48,001 nucleotides of DNA from Gammaproteobacteria bacterium. Lineage in GTDB: Bacteria > Pseudomonadota > Gammaproteobacteria > Arenicellales > JAANXG01. The translations under genes were made by a program, and so were the position numbers. Under the pieces are notes generated by a model. The model saw only the letters and a program-made list of their open reading frames with translations, was not told where the DNA came from and made no database searches. Positions 25,139 through 34,381 of the stretch are shown here, piece by piece; within the stretch, counting starts at the first letter, position 1; every line of letters begins with the position of its first letter. Location of the stretch: contig JAHEKE010000023.1 in assembly GCA_024638505.1 (NCBI GenBank), forward strand, positions 1-48,001, in the 5' to 3' direction.

Positions 25139-26038
25139 ATGATGAATACGCATAAACTTACCGTTGCCATTTCGTCTCGCGCGCTGTTCGATCTGGAGGA
25201 AAGTCATCACGTGTTTGAAACGGAGGGGGTTGACGCGTACTGTCGCTATCAGATCCAGCGGGAAACCGAGCATCTGGCGCCGGGAGTGGCATTCAGTCTG
25301 GTGCAAAAACTGTTAAGGCTGAATGAATATACTGACGTAGAAGAGCAGGTCGAGGTAGTTCTGATTTCCCGTAACAACGCAGATACCGGCCTACGCGTAT
25401 TCAATTCTATTCAGCATTATAAGTTGAGTATCAGTCGCGCAGCATTTACCGGCGGACAGAGCCCATATCGATACGTTAAGCCTTTTAACGCACACCTGTT
25501 TCTATCAGCAGACCCGCAGGACGTTGCCAACGCTTTGTCTGCGGGATTTGCCGCAGCCACCATTCTGCCCTCTAAATCCGCCAGATCTGCAGACACCGCA
25601 CAGCAGCTGCGCATCGCCTTCGACGGAGATGCCGTGCTGTTCTCCGACGAAGCAGAAAGGGTATTTCAAGCTAAAGGGCTGGACGCGTTTACCGCAGCGG
25701 AGGTTGCAGCCGCTAACGATCCGCTGCCCGGCGGACCATTCAAGGATTTTCTCGCCGCTTTACATAGGCTGCAGGCAAAATACTCGCAGAATGACTCACC
25801 GATTCGAACCGCGCTCTTTACCGCCCGCTCCGCACCGGCTCATGAGCGTGTTGTCCGCACCTTGCGCGCCTGGAACATACGCATAGATGAAGCTGTATTC
25901 CTAGGAGGATTGGACAAGGGTGAATTTCTTCGCACTTTCGGTGCCGATATATTTTTTGATGATCAGCGGGGACACTGTGATTCTACTCGTGAACACGTCC
26001 CGACAGGGCACGTACCACATGGCATAGCTAACGACTGA
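25139..26038 (+). CDS. 5'-nucleotidase (NT5C1-like, PF06189 type)
   Basis: Protein of 299 residues resembling the cytosolic 5'-nucleotidase I family, HAD-like phosphatases that remove phosphate from nucleoside monophosphates. Two homologous-looking halves each carry an acidic motif (AISSRALFDLEESH at the start and IAFDGDAVLFSDEAE from about residue 160), and EVVLISRNNADTGLRVFNSI is diagnostic. The second half's DGDAVLFSDE is the true HAD-like DxD core, and the late VFLGGLDKGEFLRTFGADIFFDDQ supplies the remaining acidic residues. Two adjacent ATG codons make the start ambiguous by one residue. Confidence 0.85.
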   Translation: MMNTHKLTVAISSRALFDLEESHHVFETEGVDAYCRYQIQRETEHLAPGVAFSLVQKLLRLNEYTDVEEQVEVVLISRNNADTGLRVFNSIQHYKLSISRAAFTGGQSPYRYVKPFNAHLFLSADPQDVANALSAGFAAATILPSKSARSADTAQQLRIAFDGDAVLFSDEAERVFQAKGLDAFTAAEVAAANDPLPGGPFKDFLAALHRLQAKYSQNDSPIRTALFTARSAPAHERVVRTLRAWNIRIDEAVFLGGLDKGEFLRTFGADIFFDDQRGHCDSTREHVPTGHVPHGIAND

Positions 26039-26095
26039 CCTGCATTTTCCCCAGAATAATCTATACTTAGAAGCGTCAACCGTGGGGGTCGAGAC

Positions 26096-28597
26096 GTGAA
26101 AATAGACGCAATTCAACGGCAGACGATGAATCTGCTGTGTGATCACGCGCCTGTAGCATTGCTGGTGAATCTGCTGGTACCCGTCTTGGTATGCGTTCCG
26201 CTCGCCCACGAAGTTCCAGTCTCCGTTCTACTTACATGGTGCGCTGCCGTTGCCGTAGTCGCCCTGGTTCGCTTCATTCTGCTGTGGAGTTATCAAGACT
26301 TCGGTTTTGACGCGGGCAAGGCCAAGGGTCTGAATTGGAGAAAACTATACTTCGCTTGCACCCTGCTGCAGGGCGCGGTATGGGGATTGGGGGCGGTGGT
26401 TCTGCTTAACTACAGCACTGGCTTTAACCAGATGCTGGTTTTGCTGCTCGTCGCTGGGATAAGTGTCGGTGCTATCCCTCTTTTAGGCGTTCTCATATCT
26501 GCTTACACCTGTTTTTTACTGTCCACCACCACACCAGTAATTATTTGGTTGTTGCTTACCATGCAGGCCCGGTACTGGGTACTGGCTGGGATTGGTGGCT
26601 TATTTACTTGGGTGTGCTTTGCAGGCGCCAAACGTTTCAACGATATTCTTAACCGTACGGTGGCGTCAGCAGGCGATCACGCGGAGCTGGTAGATGAACT
26701 CAACTCTACTAACGAAGAGCTCGAGGATAATGTAAAGCATCAGCAACAGATCCAGCAGGATCTTAAAGCTAAAGCTAAGCTGGAGCAGGTAATTACCACC
26801 CTGTCGGCGGGATTCGTGCGACTGACCGTAGACCAGATTGAAAACGGTGTGGATCGTGCCCTGGATAAGTTGGGGAGTTTTGCTCAGGCCGACAGAACTT
26901 ACATTTATCTGTTTGGTGAAGGTGAAAATACCGCTACTATAACTTATCAGTGGCACACAGAGTCAGCAGGGTGCCGTTCAGCAGAAGGTTTCGAGCAGTT
27001 CGAATACATCATATCCAATATAAAGAAAGGACGCGGAGTTAGTATCGAATCCGCCTCTCAGTTTCCTGCACAGGCTGCTGCTGAGCGTGAAATGTTTACC
27101 GCTGAGGGGTTGAAGTCCTGGTATTGTGTACCGCTAATCATGGACGGTGAGACACGCGGGTTTTTAGGTCTCGACGCTATAGAGAACGATATACAGCTCA
27201 GTCAGGATGTGATCGGCTTGCTGCGTGTTGCAGGCACAACTCTGATTAACGCATTAGAAAGAAAGCGTGCCGAAGGAGTTATGCAGCACCAGGCTTACCA
27301 TGATCCACTCACTTCCTTACCGAATCGTCGTCTGTTTATGGAGCATATTGAGCGAACTTACGAAAACTGTCGGCGAACTAGAGGCAAGGCGGCTCTTTTG
27401 TTTCTGGATATAGATTACTTTAAAACAGTCAACGATACCCTTGGCCATGCCATTGGAGATTCGCTGTTGAAGGAGATTGCCAATCGACTGAAGGAAGGGC
27501 TGCGGGGAGAGGATATAGCCAGCAGAATGGGAGGGGATGAGTTTGTGGTGCTGCTGTCCGACGTAACGCGTGACTCTGCTGATCCGGTAAAGTCAACGCT
27601 ATCTCTGGCACAGCGAGTACAGAGCATCTTGTGCGCACCGTACACGGTCGACGGCCGGGAATTAAAAATAACCGTCAGCATGGGTGTGGCATTGTTTCCA
27701 TCTGCTGATAAAAACGCTGCCAGCATTATTTCCAAAGCTGACTCTGCAATGTATCGAGTTAAAAAAGCTGGACGAAACGCCATTCAATTTTTTGAGCAGG
27801 ATACTCAGCGCAAAGCGAAGGTGCAGCTGCAGTCACAGGAAGATTTGCGGGAGGCTATTGATCATGGTGAATTTGTTTTTTATGCGCAGTCGCAGGTGAA
27901 TATGCATGGAGATATCGTGACCGATGAGCTCCTTCTGCGTTGGAATTCACCACGGGGTGTAGTTCTACCCGAAAACTTTCTACCCCTGGCAGAAGACACC
28001 GGGCTGATTACGGATATTGATGAGTGGGTCATAAACAATGCCTGCGAGCTAATCCGGCAGCAGAAAAGTATCGATCTGGAGCAGAATATTAGCTATGCCA
28101 TAAACGTAAGTACCGCGCAGTTTAAGAAAAAGGGATTTGAAGCGATGGTTGCTAAGGCGTTGGAATCGGCTGGACTGAATGGGGGTTTTCTCGAGTTTGA
28201 AATCAACGAGGATTTATTCAAGGAAGACCAGGAAGAAATGACTAAAAAGATGCGTCGCCTGAAGAATATCGGCGTGCGCATCGCGGTTGACGATTTTGGT
28301 ATGGGTTACTCCTCGCTGTCTTCGCTCAAGCAGTTACCGGTAGATAAGATAAAAATTGATCGCTCGTTTGTGCAAGGTATAGAAGAAGAAGGTGACAATA
28401 CTGCAATCGTGGAAGCGATGGTCTCGATTGCGCAACACTTTGAGTTGGAAGTGGTGGCGGAAGGGATCGAGAACGAAATGCAGTTGGAATTTCTGCGCAG
28501 TCACGGGGTAGGACTGTTTCAGGGTCACTATTTTGGAGAGGCGCGGCCTATATTGTTTCACGAAGGCAGGCAGCATCCGCGCATTGCTACCGGCTGA
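26096..28597 (+). CDS. Membrane-bound GAF-GGDEF-EAL cyclic-di-GMP enzyme
   Basis: 833-residue signalling protein. Residues 1 to about 185 hold several membrane segments (a sensor of unrecognised type), then a short coiled coil (195-235), a GAF domain (225-395), a GGDEF domain (400-565) and an EAL domain (570-825). The diguanylate cyclase motif GGDEF is intact at 479-483, with the inhibitory RxxD at 470-473 exactly five residues before it. The phosphodiesterase motif reads ELL (Glu611) instead of EAL, but DDFGMGYSSL and the VVAEGIE segment are kept, so phosphodiesterase activity is likely. It starts with GTG after GGGGGTCGAG and has no partner gene nearby. Confidence 0.92.
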   Translation: MKIDAIQRQTMNLLCDHAPVALLVNLLVPVLVCVPLAHEVPVSVLLTWCAAVAVVALVRFILLWSYQDFGFDAGKAKGLNWRKLYFACTLLQGAVWGLGAVVLLNYSTGFNQMLVLLLVAGISVGAIPLLGVLISAYTCFLLSTTTPVIIWLLLTMQARYWVLAGIGGLFTWVCFAGAKRFNDILNRTVASAGDHAELVDELNSTNEELEDNVKHQQQIQQDLKAKAKLEQVITTLSAGFVRLTVDQIENGVDRALDKLGSFAQADRTYIYLFGEGENTATITYQWHTESAGCRSAEGFEQFEYIISNIKKGRGVSIESASQFPAQAAAEREMFTAEGLKSWYCVPLIMDGETRGFLGLDAIENDIQLSQDVIGLLRVAGTTLINALERKRAEGVMQHQAYHDPLTSLPNRRLFMEHIERTYENCRRTRGKAALLFLDIDYFKTVNDTLGHAIGDSLLKEIANRLKEGLRGEDIASRMGGDEFVVLLSDVTRDSADPVKSTLSLAQRVQSILCAPYTVDGRELKITVSMGVALFPSADKNAASIISKADSAMYRVKKAGRNAIQFFEQDTQRKAKVQLQSQEDLREAIDHGEFVFYAQSQVNMHGDIVTDELLLRWNSPRGVVLPENFLPLAEDTGLITDIDEWVINNACELIRQQKSIDLEQNISYAINVSTAQFKKKGFEAMVAKALESAGLNGGFLEFEINEDLFKEDQEEMTKKMRRLKNIGVRIAVDDFGMGYSSLSSLKQLPVDKIKIDRSFVQGIEEEGDNTAIVEAMVSIAQHFELEVVAEGIENEMQLEFLRSHGVGLFQGHYFGEARPILFHEGRQHPRIATG

Positions 28598-28738
28598 ACA
28601 CGCTGCGCGAGGATAAACTTAAAGGTTTGCTCGCTACTTTGCGCCCGCGCTCAACTGCCCTACGGCCAATATTTGATCACGAAAGATTGACTATCTCCCG
28701 TATAATTCCCTTTGGTTTGCCTGGAATAGCGTTTGCTT

Positions 28739-29101
28739 ATGAGAATGACCCTGACGCGGGTGCTCTTTTTTCTGACGTTCATACTCATGCTTGGACTGCT
28801 CCTGCAGCAATGCTGGCAGTCTAAAACACCAAGCGAAAAGTGGCTGTATTTTTTTGGTGAGTCGGCCAGAGACTATGCCGGTACCGTCCTCGGCCAGGGG
28901 CGCGGCACGGATGTGCCTGTGCCAGAAGAACTCAGCCACACCAGTATTGAAATTTTTGACAGCTTTGTGACTTTCAAGCCAAATACGCCTGGACTGGTAC
29001 TGGCTTTTTCCCCCGGCGTACCACCGCCCGCAGAGTCAGGCTCCTGGTTTGCTATTGGCGACGGTTGGTACGTGCGCAATGGATCGGAGGCCGCACAATA
29101 A
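28739..29101 (+). CDS. Hypothetical small exported or membrane-anchored protein
   Basis: About 120 residues. A hydrophobic N-terminus (LTRVLFFLTFILMLGLLLQQC) could be a signal anchor or a poorly formed lipoprotein signal with a Cys near residue 25. The rest is soluble and periplasm-like, with SFVTFKPNTPGLVLAFSPGVPPP and GDGWYVRNGSE. I recognise no family. I use the ATG at 28739; another at 28745 is equally possible. It lies 70 bases upstream of rpe on the same strand and could be the first gene of the rpe-gph-trpE run. Confidence 0.55.
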   Translation: MRMTLTRVLFFLTFILMLGLLLQQCWQSKTPSEKWLYFFGESARDYAGTVLGQGRGTDVPVPEELSHTSIEIFDSFVTFKPNTPGLVLAFSPGVPPPAESGSWFAIGDGWYVRNGSEAAQ

Positions 29102-29170
29102 AAGTCGCTGCAAGCGTGATGGTATCAATGCCCTGCTAACACTCCAACAATTTTCTGGACCTGCTCAGCT

Positions 29171-29854
29171 ATGAACTACATTATTGCGCCTTCCATACTT
29201 TCTGCGGATTTCGCCCGGCTAGGGCAAGAGGTAACCGATGTGCTGGAAGCGGGGGCAGATATGGTGCATTTTGACGTGATGGACAATCATTACGTGCCGA
29301 ACCTTACCTTCGGGCCGCTAGTATGCGCAGCGCTCCGCAGCTACGGCATAACCGCCCCTATAGACGTACATCTGATGGTTAAGCCAGTGGACAGCTTGAT
29401 CGTGGCTTTTGCTCAAGCCGGTGCGTCCTATATTACATTCCATCCTGAGGCGAGTGAGCACGTCGATCGATCGCTCCAGCTGATCAAGGATAAGGGGTGC
29501 AAATGCGGGTTAGTGCTTAATCCAGGGACTTCACTTGAATATTTAAACTGGACCATGCAGAAAGTAGATATGGTGCTGTTGATGTCGGTTAATCCTGGGT
29601 TCGGCGGGCAAGCATTTATCCCCCGGGTGCTGGATAAATTAAAACAGGCAAAAAAACTAATTCAAGCTGCCGGACGTGACATCAGATTAGAAATCGATGG
29701 CGGTGTGAAGGTTGACAACATTAGGCAAATTGCCAACTCAGGTGCGGACACTTTCGTCGCAGGCTCCGCGATATTCGGTACAACAGACTACAAAAAAACC
29801 ATTGATACCATGCGCGCGGAATTGGCCAAAGCTTCTGCCGAAACCTCGCTTTAG
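29171..29854 (+). CDS. rpe: Ribulose-phosphate 3-epimerase
   Basis: Pentose-phosphate enzyme that interconverts D-ribulose 5-phosphate and D-xylulose 5-phosphate, 227 residues, TIM barrel. Signature segments are [14 protein letters not shown] at the start, [20 protein letters not shown] with metal-binding His and Asp residues, [17 protein letters not shown] and LEIDGGVK. Full length for the family. The gph gene starts three bases after its stop, and the rpe-gph-trpE order is the classic one in Pseudomonas-like gammaproteobacteria. Confidence 0.96.
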   Translation: MNYIIAPSILSADFARLGQEVTDVLEAGADMVHFDVMDNHYVPNLTFGPLVCAALRSYGITAPIDVHLMVKPVDSLIVAFAQAGASYITFHPEASEHVDRSLQLIKDKGCKCGLVLNPGTSLEYLNWTMQKVDMVLLMSVNPGFGGQAFIPRVLDKLKQAKKLIQAAGRDIRLEIDGGVKVDNIRQIANSGADTFVAGSAIFGTTDYKKTIDTMRAELAKASAETSL

Positions 29855-29857
29855 CCA

Positions 29858-30547
29858 GTGTCGGCTGTAGCTCGTTTCGAAGGGCGTGCTATCGTTTTTG
29901 ATCTGGATGGTACCCTGGTGCACTCTGGTCCCGATCTGGCTCTGGCTACCAACAAAATGCTGAAACAGCTCGGCATGGCGCCTTATCCTGAGCAAAAGAT
30001 ATTTTCCTGGCTGGGCACCGGCGCAAAAGCTCTGGTCAAACATGCCATTGATGGAGGCAAGAACGGATCAGCGGAAACGGCGCTGGTGCGGCGTGGATAT
30101 GAGCTGTTTTGCCAGTTTTATCTTGATGGTTTGTGTGTTCACAGCGCGCTCTATCCCGATGTCGAAATGGTGCTGGGTGAACTTCGCCAATCCGGTTTCA
30201 GGCTTGGATGCGTCACCAATAAGCCGCAAAGCTTTACCGAGCCGCTGCTGACGGCGTTGGGCCTCGATCATTATTTTGAGCTGGTCGTATCGGGAGACAG
30301 CTTACCGAAAAAGAAACCGGATCCCATGCCGCTGGTTTATATGTGCCGGCAGTTTGACGCCATGCACGACGCTGTTATCATGGTTGGAGATTCACCCTCC
30401 GATATTCGCGCAGCTCGGGCAGCGAAAATGCCGGTAATCTGCGTCAGTTACGGATACAACCAGGGCATAGACTTGACGAAGGCTGGTCCTGACGCAATCA
30501 TAGACTCGTTTAAAGAGTTAACTGAATTAGTTAAGTACAAATGCTGA
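29858..30547 (+). CDS. gph: Phosphoglycolate phosphatase (HAD family)
   Basis: HAD-superfamily phosphatase of 229 residues that removes 2-phosphoglycolate. The nucleophile motif is FDLDGTLVHS (motif I), followed by TNKP (motif II), the lysine of KKKPDPMPL (motif III) and GDSPSDIRAA (motif IV). It begins at GTG three bases after rpe. The neighbouring rpe and trpE make the Gph call more specific than the general HAD family. No unusual features. Confidence 0.93.
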   Translation: MSAVARFEGRAIVFDLDGTLVHSGPDLALATNKMLKQLGMAPYPEQKIFSWLGTGAKALVKHAIDGGKNGSAETALVRRGYELFCQFYLDGLCVHSALYPDVEMVLGELRQSGFRLGCVTNKPQSFTEPLLTALGLDHYFELVVSGDSLPKKKPDPMPLVYMCRQFDAMHDAVIMVGDSPSDIRAARAAKMPVICVSYGYNQGIDLTKAGPDAIIDSFKELTELVKYKC

Positions 30548-30641
30548 TCATCACTGGGAAGGCCGCGTTCACATCGCCTTGGCGACGCAATGACTGAGTT
30601 TTCGTTTGCAACCGAACACTGTCTTTGCCTGGTGATGAAAA

Positions 30642-32147
30642 ATGTCTATTCAAAAACAAGATCTTTCCGACTACGCGACCCAAGGCTATAATCGGGTCCC
30701 CCTGCTGCGCGAGGTTCTGGCCGACCTCGATACACCGGTCAGTACATACTTAAAACTTGGCGCGGGCCCCTATTCTTATTTATTTGAATCGGTGGAAGGT
30801 GGGGAGAAATGGGGGCGCTACTCCATCATCGGCTTACCCTGTCAAACCATATTCTCAGTCACCGGCAGGGAGGTCAGAGTGCGCAGCGGTGGACATCTGG
30901 TTGAGCAGCGTGAGGTAGACGACCCGCTGCATGAGGTGCGTGAATTTTTTAACCGTTACCGATCTCCGCAGGTTGCGGGATTACCCAGGTTCACCGGCGG
31001 GGTAGTCGGTTACTTCGGCTATGACACCGTGCGTTACATTGAACCCCGTCTGGATCAAGAGGACAAACATGATCCTCTGCACACGCCAGATATATTGCTC
31101 ATGGTGTCAGAGGAAGTCGTTGTGTTTGATAATCTTTCGGGGCGACTGCATATCATCACGCACGTTGACCCGCAGCAGGCTGATGCCTGGGAAACGGGTA
31201 GTAACCGTCTGCAAGAACTGGTGCAGCAGCTGAGACAAACACCGATACCTTCAGATCCCGCGGTTGACTCCGGCACGGATGTCAGCGAGGCCGACTTTAC
31301 TTCGAGTTTTGCACGGGAAGATTTTGAGTCCGCGGTGGAGCGCTGCCGACAGTATATCTACGACGGAGACATCATGCAGGTGGTTCTGTCGCAGCGGTTA
31401 ACGATCCCATACGGCGCACAGGCCTCAAAACTGTACCGCGCGTTACGCACAGTAAATCCCTCGCCTTACATGTACTTTCTAGATCTGGACGAATTCCAGA
31501 TAGTTGGATCTTCTCCAGAGATTTTGGTGCGTCTGGAAGATCAGGTTGTCACCGTGCGGCCCATAGCGGGAACCCGGCGCCGGGGCCGGGATTGGGAGGA
31601 CGATCTGCGCCTGGAGAGGGAGCTGATGTCAGATCCCAAAGAATTGGCAGAGCACTTGATGCTGGTTGATCTGGGGCGAAACGACGTCGGGCGCGTTGCG
31701 CAAATCGGCAGCGTGATGCTGACGGAGAAGATGATTGTAGAGCGGTACTCGCACGTAATGCACATCGTGTCCAATGTTGAGGCGAAGCTTGAGCAGGGCC
31801 TGGACGCGATAGACGTGCTGCGTGCGACCTTTCCGGCGGGTACGGTGTCCGGCGCGCCTAAGGTCAGGGCAATGGAAATTATCGACGAACTTGAGCCCGA
31901 TAAACGCGGCGTCTACGCCGGCGCGGTAGGGTATCTGGGATGGAACGGTAATATGGATACGGCTATTGCTATTCGTACAGCCGTCATAAAGCAGGGCACC
32001 CTGCATATACAGGCCGGAGCCGGTATCGTCGCCGACTCCATTCCAGCCCATGAATGGATGGAAACCATGAACAAGGGCCGCGCAATCTTTCGCGCAGTCG
32101 CCATGGCCAGCGCCGGATTAGATAAGGGGCTGGAGGTGATCCGTTAA
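30642..32147 (+). CDS. trpE: Anthranilate synthase component I
   Basis: Aminase-synthase subunit of anthranilate synthase, 501 residues, converting chorismate and ammonia (from TrpG) to anthranilate. Chorismate-binding signatures are clear: [69 protein letters not shown] and [11 protein letters not shown]. The N-terminal [17 protein letters not shown] is where tryptophan feedback binds in characterised enzymes. No tryptophan-codon leader peptide lies in the 94 bases upstream, so classical attenuation is not evident. The partner trpG is not adjacent but 3.4 kb away. Confidence 0.96.
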   Translation: MSIQKQDLSDYATQGYNRVPLLREVLADLDTPVSTYLKLGAGPYSYLFESVEGGEKWGRYSIIGLPCQTIFSVTGREVRVRSGGHLVEQREVDDPLHEVREFFNRYRSPQVAGLPRFTGGVVGYFGYDTVRYIEPRLDQEDKHDPLHTPDILLMVSEEVVVFDNLSGRLHIITHVDPQQADAWETGSNRLQELVQQLRQTPIPSDPAVDSGTDVSEADFTSSFAREDFESAVERCRQYIYDGDIMQVVLSQRLTIPYGAQASKLYRALRTVNPSPYMYFLDLDEFQIVGSSPEILVRLEDQVVTVRPIAGTRRRGRDWEDDLRLERELMSDPKELAEHLMLVDLGRNDVGRVAQIGSVMLTEKMIVERYSHVMHIVSNVEAKLEQGLDAIDVLRATFPAGTVSGAPKVRAMEIIDELEPDKRGVYAGAVGYLGWNGNMDTAIAIRTAVIKQGTLHIQAGAGIVADSIPAHEWMETMNKGRAIFRAVAMASAGLDKGLEVIR

Positions 32148-32150
32148 GCC

Positions 32151-32972
32151 ATGCGTGCACTTTGCCAAAGGATCGTCGCCAGTCCGTGGTTCGATCGCTT
32201 CATCATTGCGCTAATTGTCCTGAATGCAGTGGTGCTGGGCATGGAAACGTCGACTTATCTGGTCGGTCGGTATGGCGAGGCCATGCTGCTGATCAACCAC
32301 TTGGTGCTTGTCGTATTCGTGCTGGAAGCGGTAATTAAAATCACAGCGGTTACGCCCAGATTGAGTCTGTATTTCGGCGACGGCTGGAATCTTTTCGACT
32401 TCACCATCGTAGTGCTTTCACTGCTGCCAGCTACCGGGGAATATGCCATGATAGCCCGGTTGGCTAGGCTGCTGCGGGTGATGCGGTTGATTTCCGCACT
32501 TCCCGAGCTGCGACTTATTGTTGCAACGCTGGTTCGTTCGGTCCCAGGATTTGCCAACGTGATACTACTGTTATCAATTGTTTTCTATATGTACGGCGTC
32601 GCTGGATATCATCTTTTCCATGAGCATGATCCCGTACACTGGCGCGATCTAGGCACTTCTTTGCTAACGCTGTTCCGCGTGCTCACCCTGGAAGATTGGA
32701 CGGACGTAATGTATACGGCAATGAGGCTCAATCCTTATATGTGGATATTCTTCGTCAGCTTCGTTGTTGTCGCGACCTTTGTTGTGATCAATCTATTTAT
32801 TGCGGTAGTGATCAATAATCTGGAAGCGGCCAAGCAGGAACGAGCGAGTCGAGACGGCGATGCCAATATCCCCAGCGTTCAGCGAGAACTCAGCGCCGCC
32901 CAGGAATCACTGCGCAAACTGGCCGATGAGATACAAAGACTCGAACAGCATCAACGTATCCGTGATGGTTGA
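32151..32972 (+). CDS. Voltage-gated cation channel of the bacterial Nav/Cav type
   Basis: Homotetrameric voltage-gated channel subunit, 273 residues, inner membrane, six membrane segments. S4 carries Arg103, 106, 109 and 112 at every third position (IARLARLLRVMRL). The pore-loop filter is TLEDWTD (residues 179-185); NaChBac and NavAb have TLESW. The extra Asp at the fourth position and the terminal Asp resemble the engineered CavAb filter. After S6 (VVINLFIAVVINNLEAAK) comes a C-terminal coiled coil (about 243-268) that would hold the tetramer. It starts three bases after trpE, so it may be co-transcribed with it. Ion selectivity is inference. Confidence 0.92.
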   Translation: MRALCQRIVASPWFDRFIIALIVLNAVVLGMETSTYLVGRYGEAMLLINHLVLVVFVLEAVIKITAVTPRLSLYFGDGWNLFDFTIVVLSLLPATGEYAMIARLARLLRVMRLISALPELRLIVATLVRSVPGFANVILLLSIVFYMYGVAGYHLFHEHDPVHWRDLGTSLLTLFRVLTLEDWTDVMYTAMRLNPYMWIFFVSFVVVATFVVINLFIAVVINNLEAAKQERASRDGDANIPSVQRELSAAQESLRKLADEIQRLEQHQRIRDG

Positions 32973-32974
32973 CG

Positions 32975-34186
32975 CTATTTCGCTGGGGTCGGCTCAGGGC
33001 AGATTTGCCGCAGCCGTGTGAGAGTCTGCCGCCGTTGCAGTACTTCTAAAACACCAAGGTTGCGTGAATTGCAGTGCGCCTCGAAAGGCATTTTCAGTGG
33101 CGCCCAGTGATATTTCACGGGTTTCCCGGGGGCGACATCACCCACTAGTATTTGGGCTATAGGCTTGTCCACTATCAGGTCCGCGTGGCCTAATCCCTGG
33201 CCGGATACGTAAGTGTATAAACCGCCGTCATCGACCTCATCTTTAATGTGGATATGTCCCGCCATAAGTTTTTTCATGCCGCGATCCAGCAGCTGCCTCC
33301 GCAGCCAGCTGGCTTCACCCAATCCGTTTACTTTGTACAGCGGTCGATGAGTAAACGTGACGAAATCACGAATAGCGGCATCCGGCTCGTCTTGCGGGAA
33401 CCGCTGCAGCAAACGGAGGCGCTCGCCCCGATGCGCTGGCCAGAAATCGGTTGCCGTGTCGAGATTCACGAACTGGATGCCACCGAGGCGGAAACTGCTG
33501 TTGCGCGGACCAATTAATCGCGTGAAGTGAGGGTACAGCGGCTGCCACCCATCGCGAAAATCGTGGTTACCGATTGCTGCGAATGTCGGAATGCTGGTCG
33601 CGTTGAGCGCCGCGGCTGCGCGCTCTAGGTCGCCCGGGTCATAGTAGAAGTCACCGAGATGCACAATGAAATCGGCGCCCAGCTCGAGCGATCGCTTTAT
33701 GACCCAGTCAAGCTCTGATCCACCGCCGGTATCACCGATTATGGTGAAGCGGTAAGCGTCCGGTTTGGGAAAACTCCAACGTATATGCCATGATGTATCG
33801 GCCTTCGCTTCCCCCGCAACGGTTCGCAACAGGCCGGTACGCTGTTGTGAAAGGCCGGGCTGGGTAGGCTCCACGAGCATGGTCGCATCGGGATGCACAT
33901 TCTCCAGCAGCAGGCGCACGCGCTGCCCGTTGCTCACCCGCAGATCGAATCTTGGCTCAGGTGCATACGCGCGAAATCGAATCGCACCGTCAGCAGCCAC
34001 TCCCTGCAGTACCGCGCCCTGCGCTTGAATCCCGATCCCTTCCAGCTCCGCTGCCGTAGGTGCGGGCTCCGGGGTGAAGTGCAGGCGCGGATAGCGCACG
34101 CCTTTCACGTAGGCGTAACCCAGCGCGCCGCCGACCATGCCGAGGCCGGCAAGGGTGAGGAATCTCCGTCGATATGGTGCTTTCAT
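32975..34186 (-). CDS. Exported metallophosphoesterase (calcineurin-like)
   Basis: Binuclear-metal phosphoesterase of about 403 residues. From the ATG at 34186 the N-terminus is MKAPYRRRFLTLAGLGMVGG, a twin-arginine-like export signal. Residues roughly 35-140 form a beta-rich domain with QRVRLLLENVHPDATMLVEP, cupredoxin- or Ig-like in appearance. The phosphoesterase core follows: IIGDTGGG, VHLGDFYYDPGD, AIGNHDF, THRPLY and AGHIHIKDE, giving the full metal-ligand set (with GDTG replacing the usual GDxH). It ends two bases from the channel gene, convergent with it, and is divergent from the glycosyltransferase. Confidence 0.9.
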   Translation of the reverse strand: MKAPYRRRFLTLAGLGMVGGALGYAYVKGVRYPRLHFTPEPAPTAAELEGIGIQAQGAVLQGVAADGAIRFRAYAPEPRFDLRVSNGQRVRLLLENVHPDATMLVEPTQPGLSQQRTGLLRTVAGEAKADTSWHIRWSFPKPDAYRFTIIGDTGGGSELDWVIKRSLELGADFIVHLGDFYYDPGDLERAAAALNATSIPTFAAIGNHDFRDGWQPLYPHFTRLIGPRNSSFRLGGIQFVNLDTATDFWPAHRGERLRLLQRFPQDEPDAAIRDFVTFTHRPLYKVNGLGEASWLRRQLLDRGMKKLMAGHIHIKDEVDDGGLYTYVSGQGLGHADLIVDKPIAQILVGDVAPGKPVKYHWAPLKMPFEAHCNSRNLGVLEVLQRRQTLTRLRQICPEPTPAK

Positions 34187-34381
34187 GTGGCTTGAATTGG
34201 TGATGATGTACGCAGGCGAGGAAGGTTGCGGCACGGCATGCTTGCCAAGATGTTACACCAATACCGCCTGGCTTTTATAGTCAAGCAGTACGCTTAAGGG
34301 ATCGAGCCCCGTCCCGTCGATTTCCGCAGCCGAGTATTGTATGGTCGTTACCTGCCCAGCGGTATATCTGCCCTGCTTTCC

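Noticed and set aside
28687-28706. TTGACT ... TATAAT promoter before the small exported protein gene
   Set aside because: The two elements are only eight bases apart, far from the 16-18 needed; only the TATAAT could be meaningful.
30548-30641. Tryptophan attenuator leader before trpE
   Set aside because: No run of tryptophan codons and no terminator with a T-run in the 94 bases between gph and trpE. A short frame from 30590 into trpE contains no Trp.
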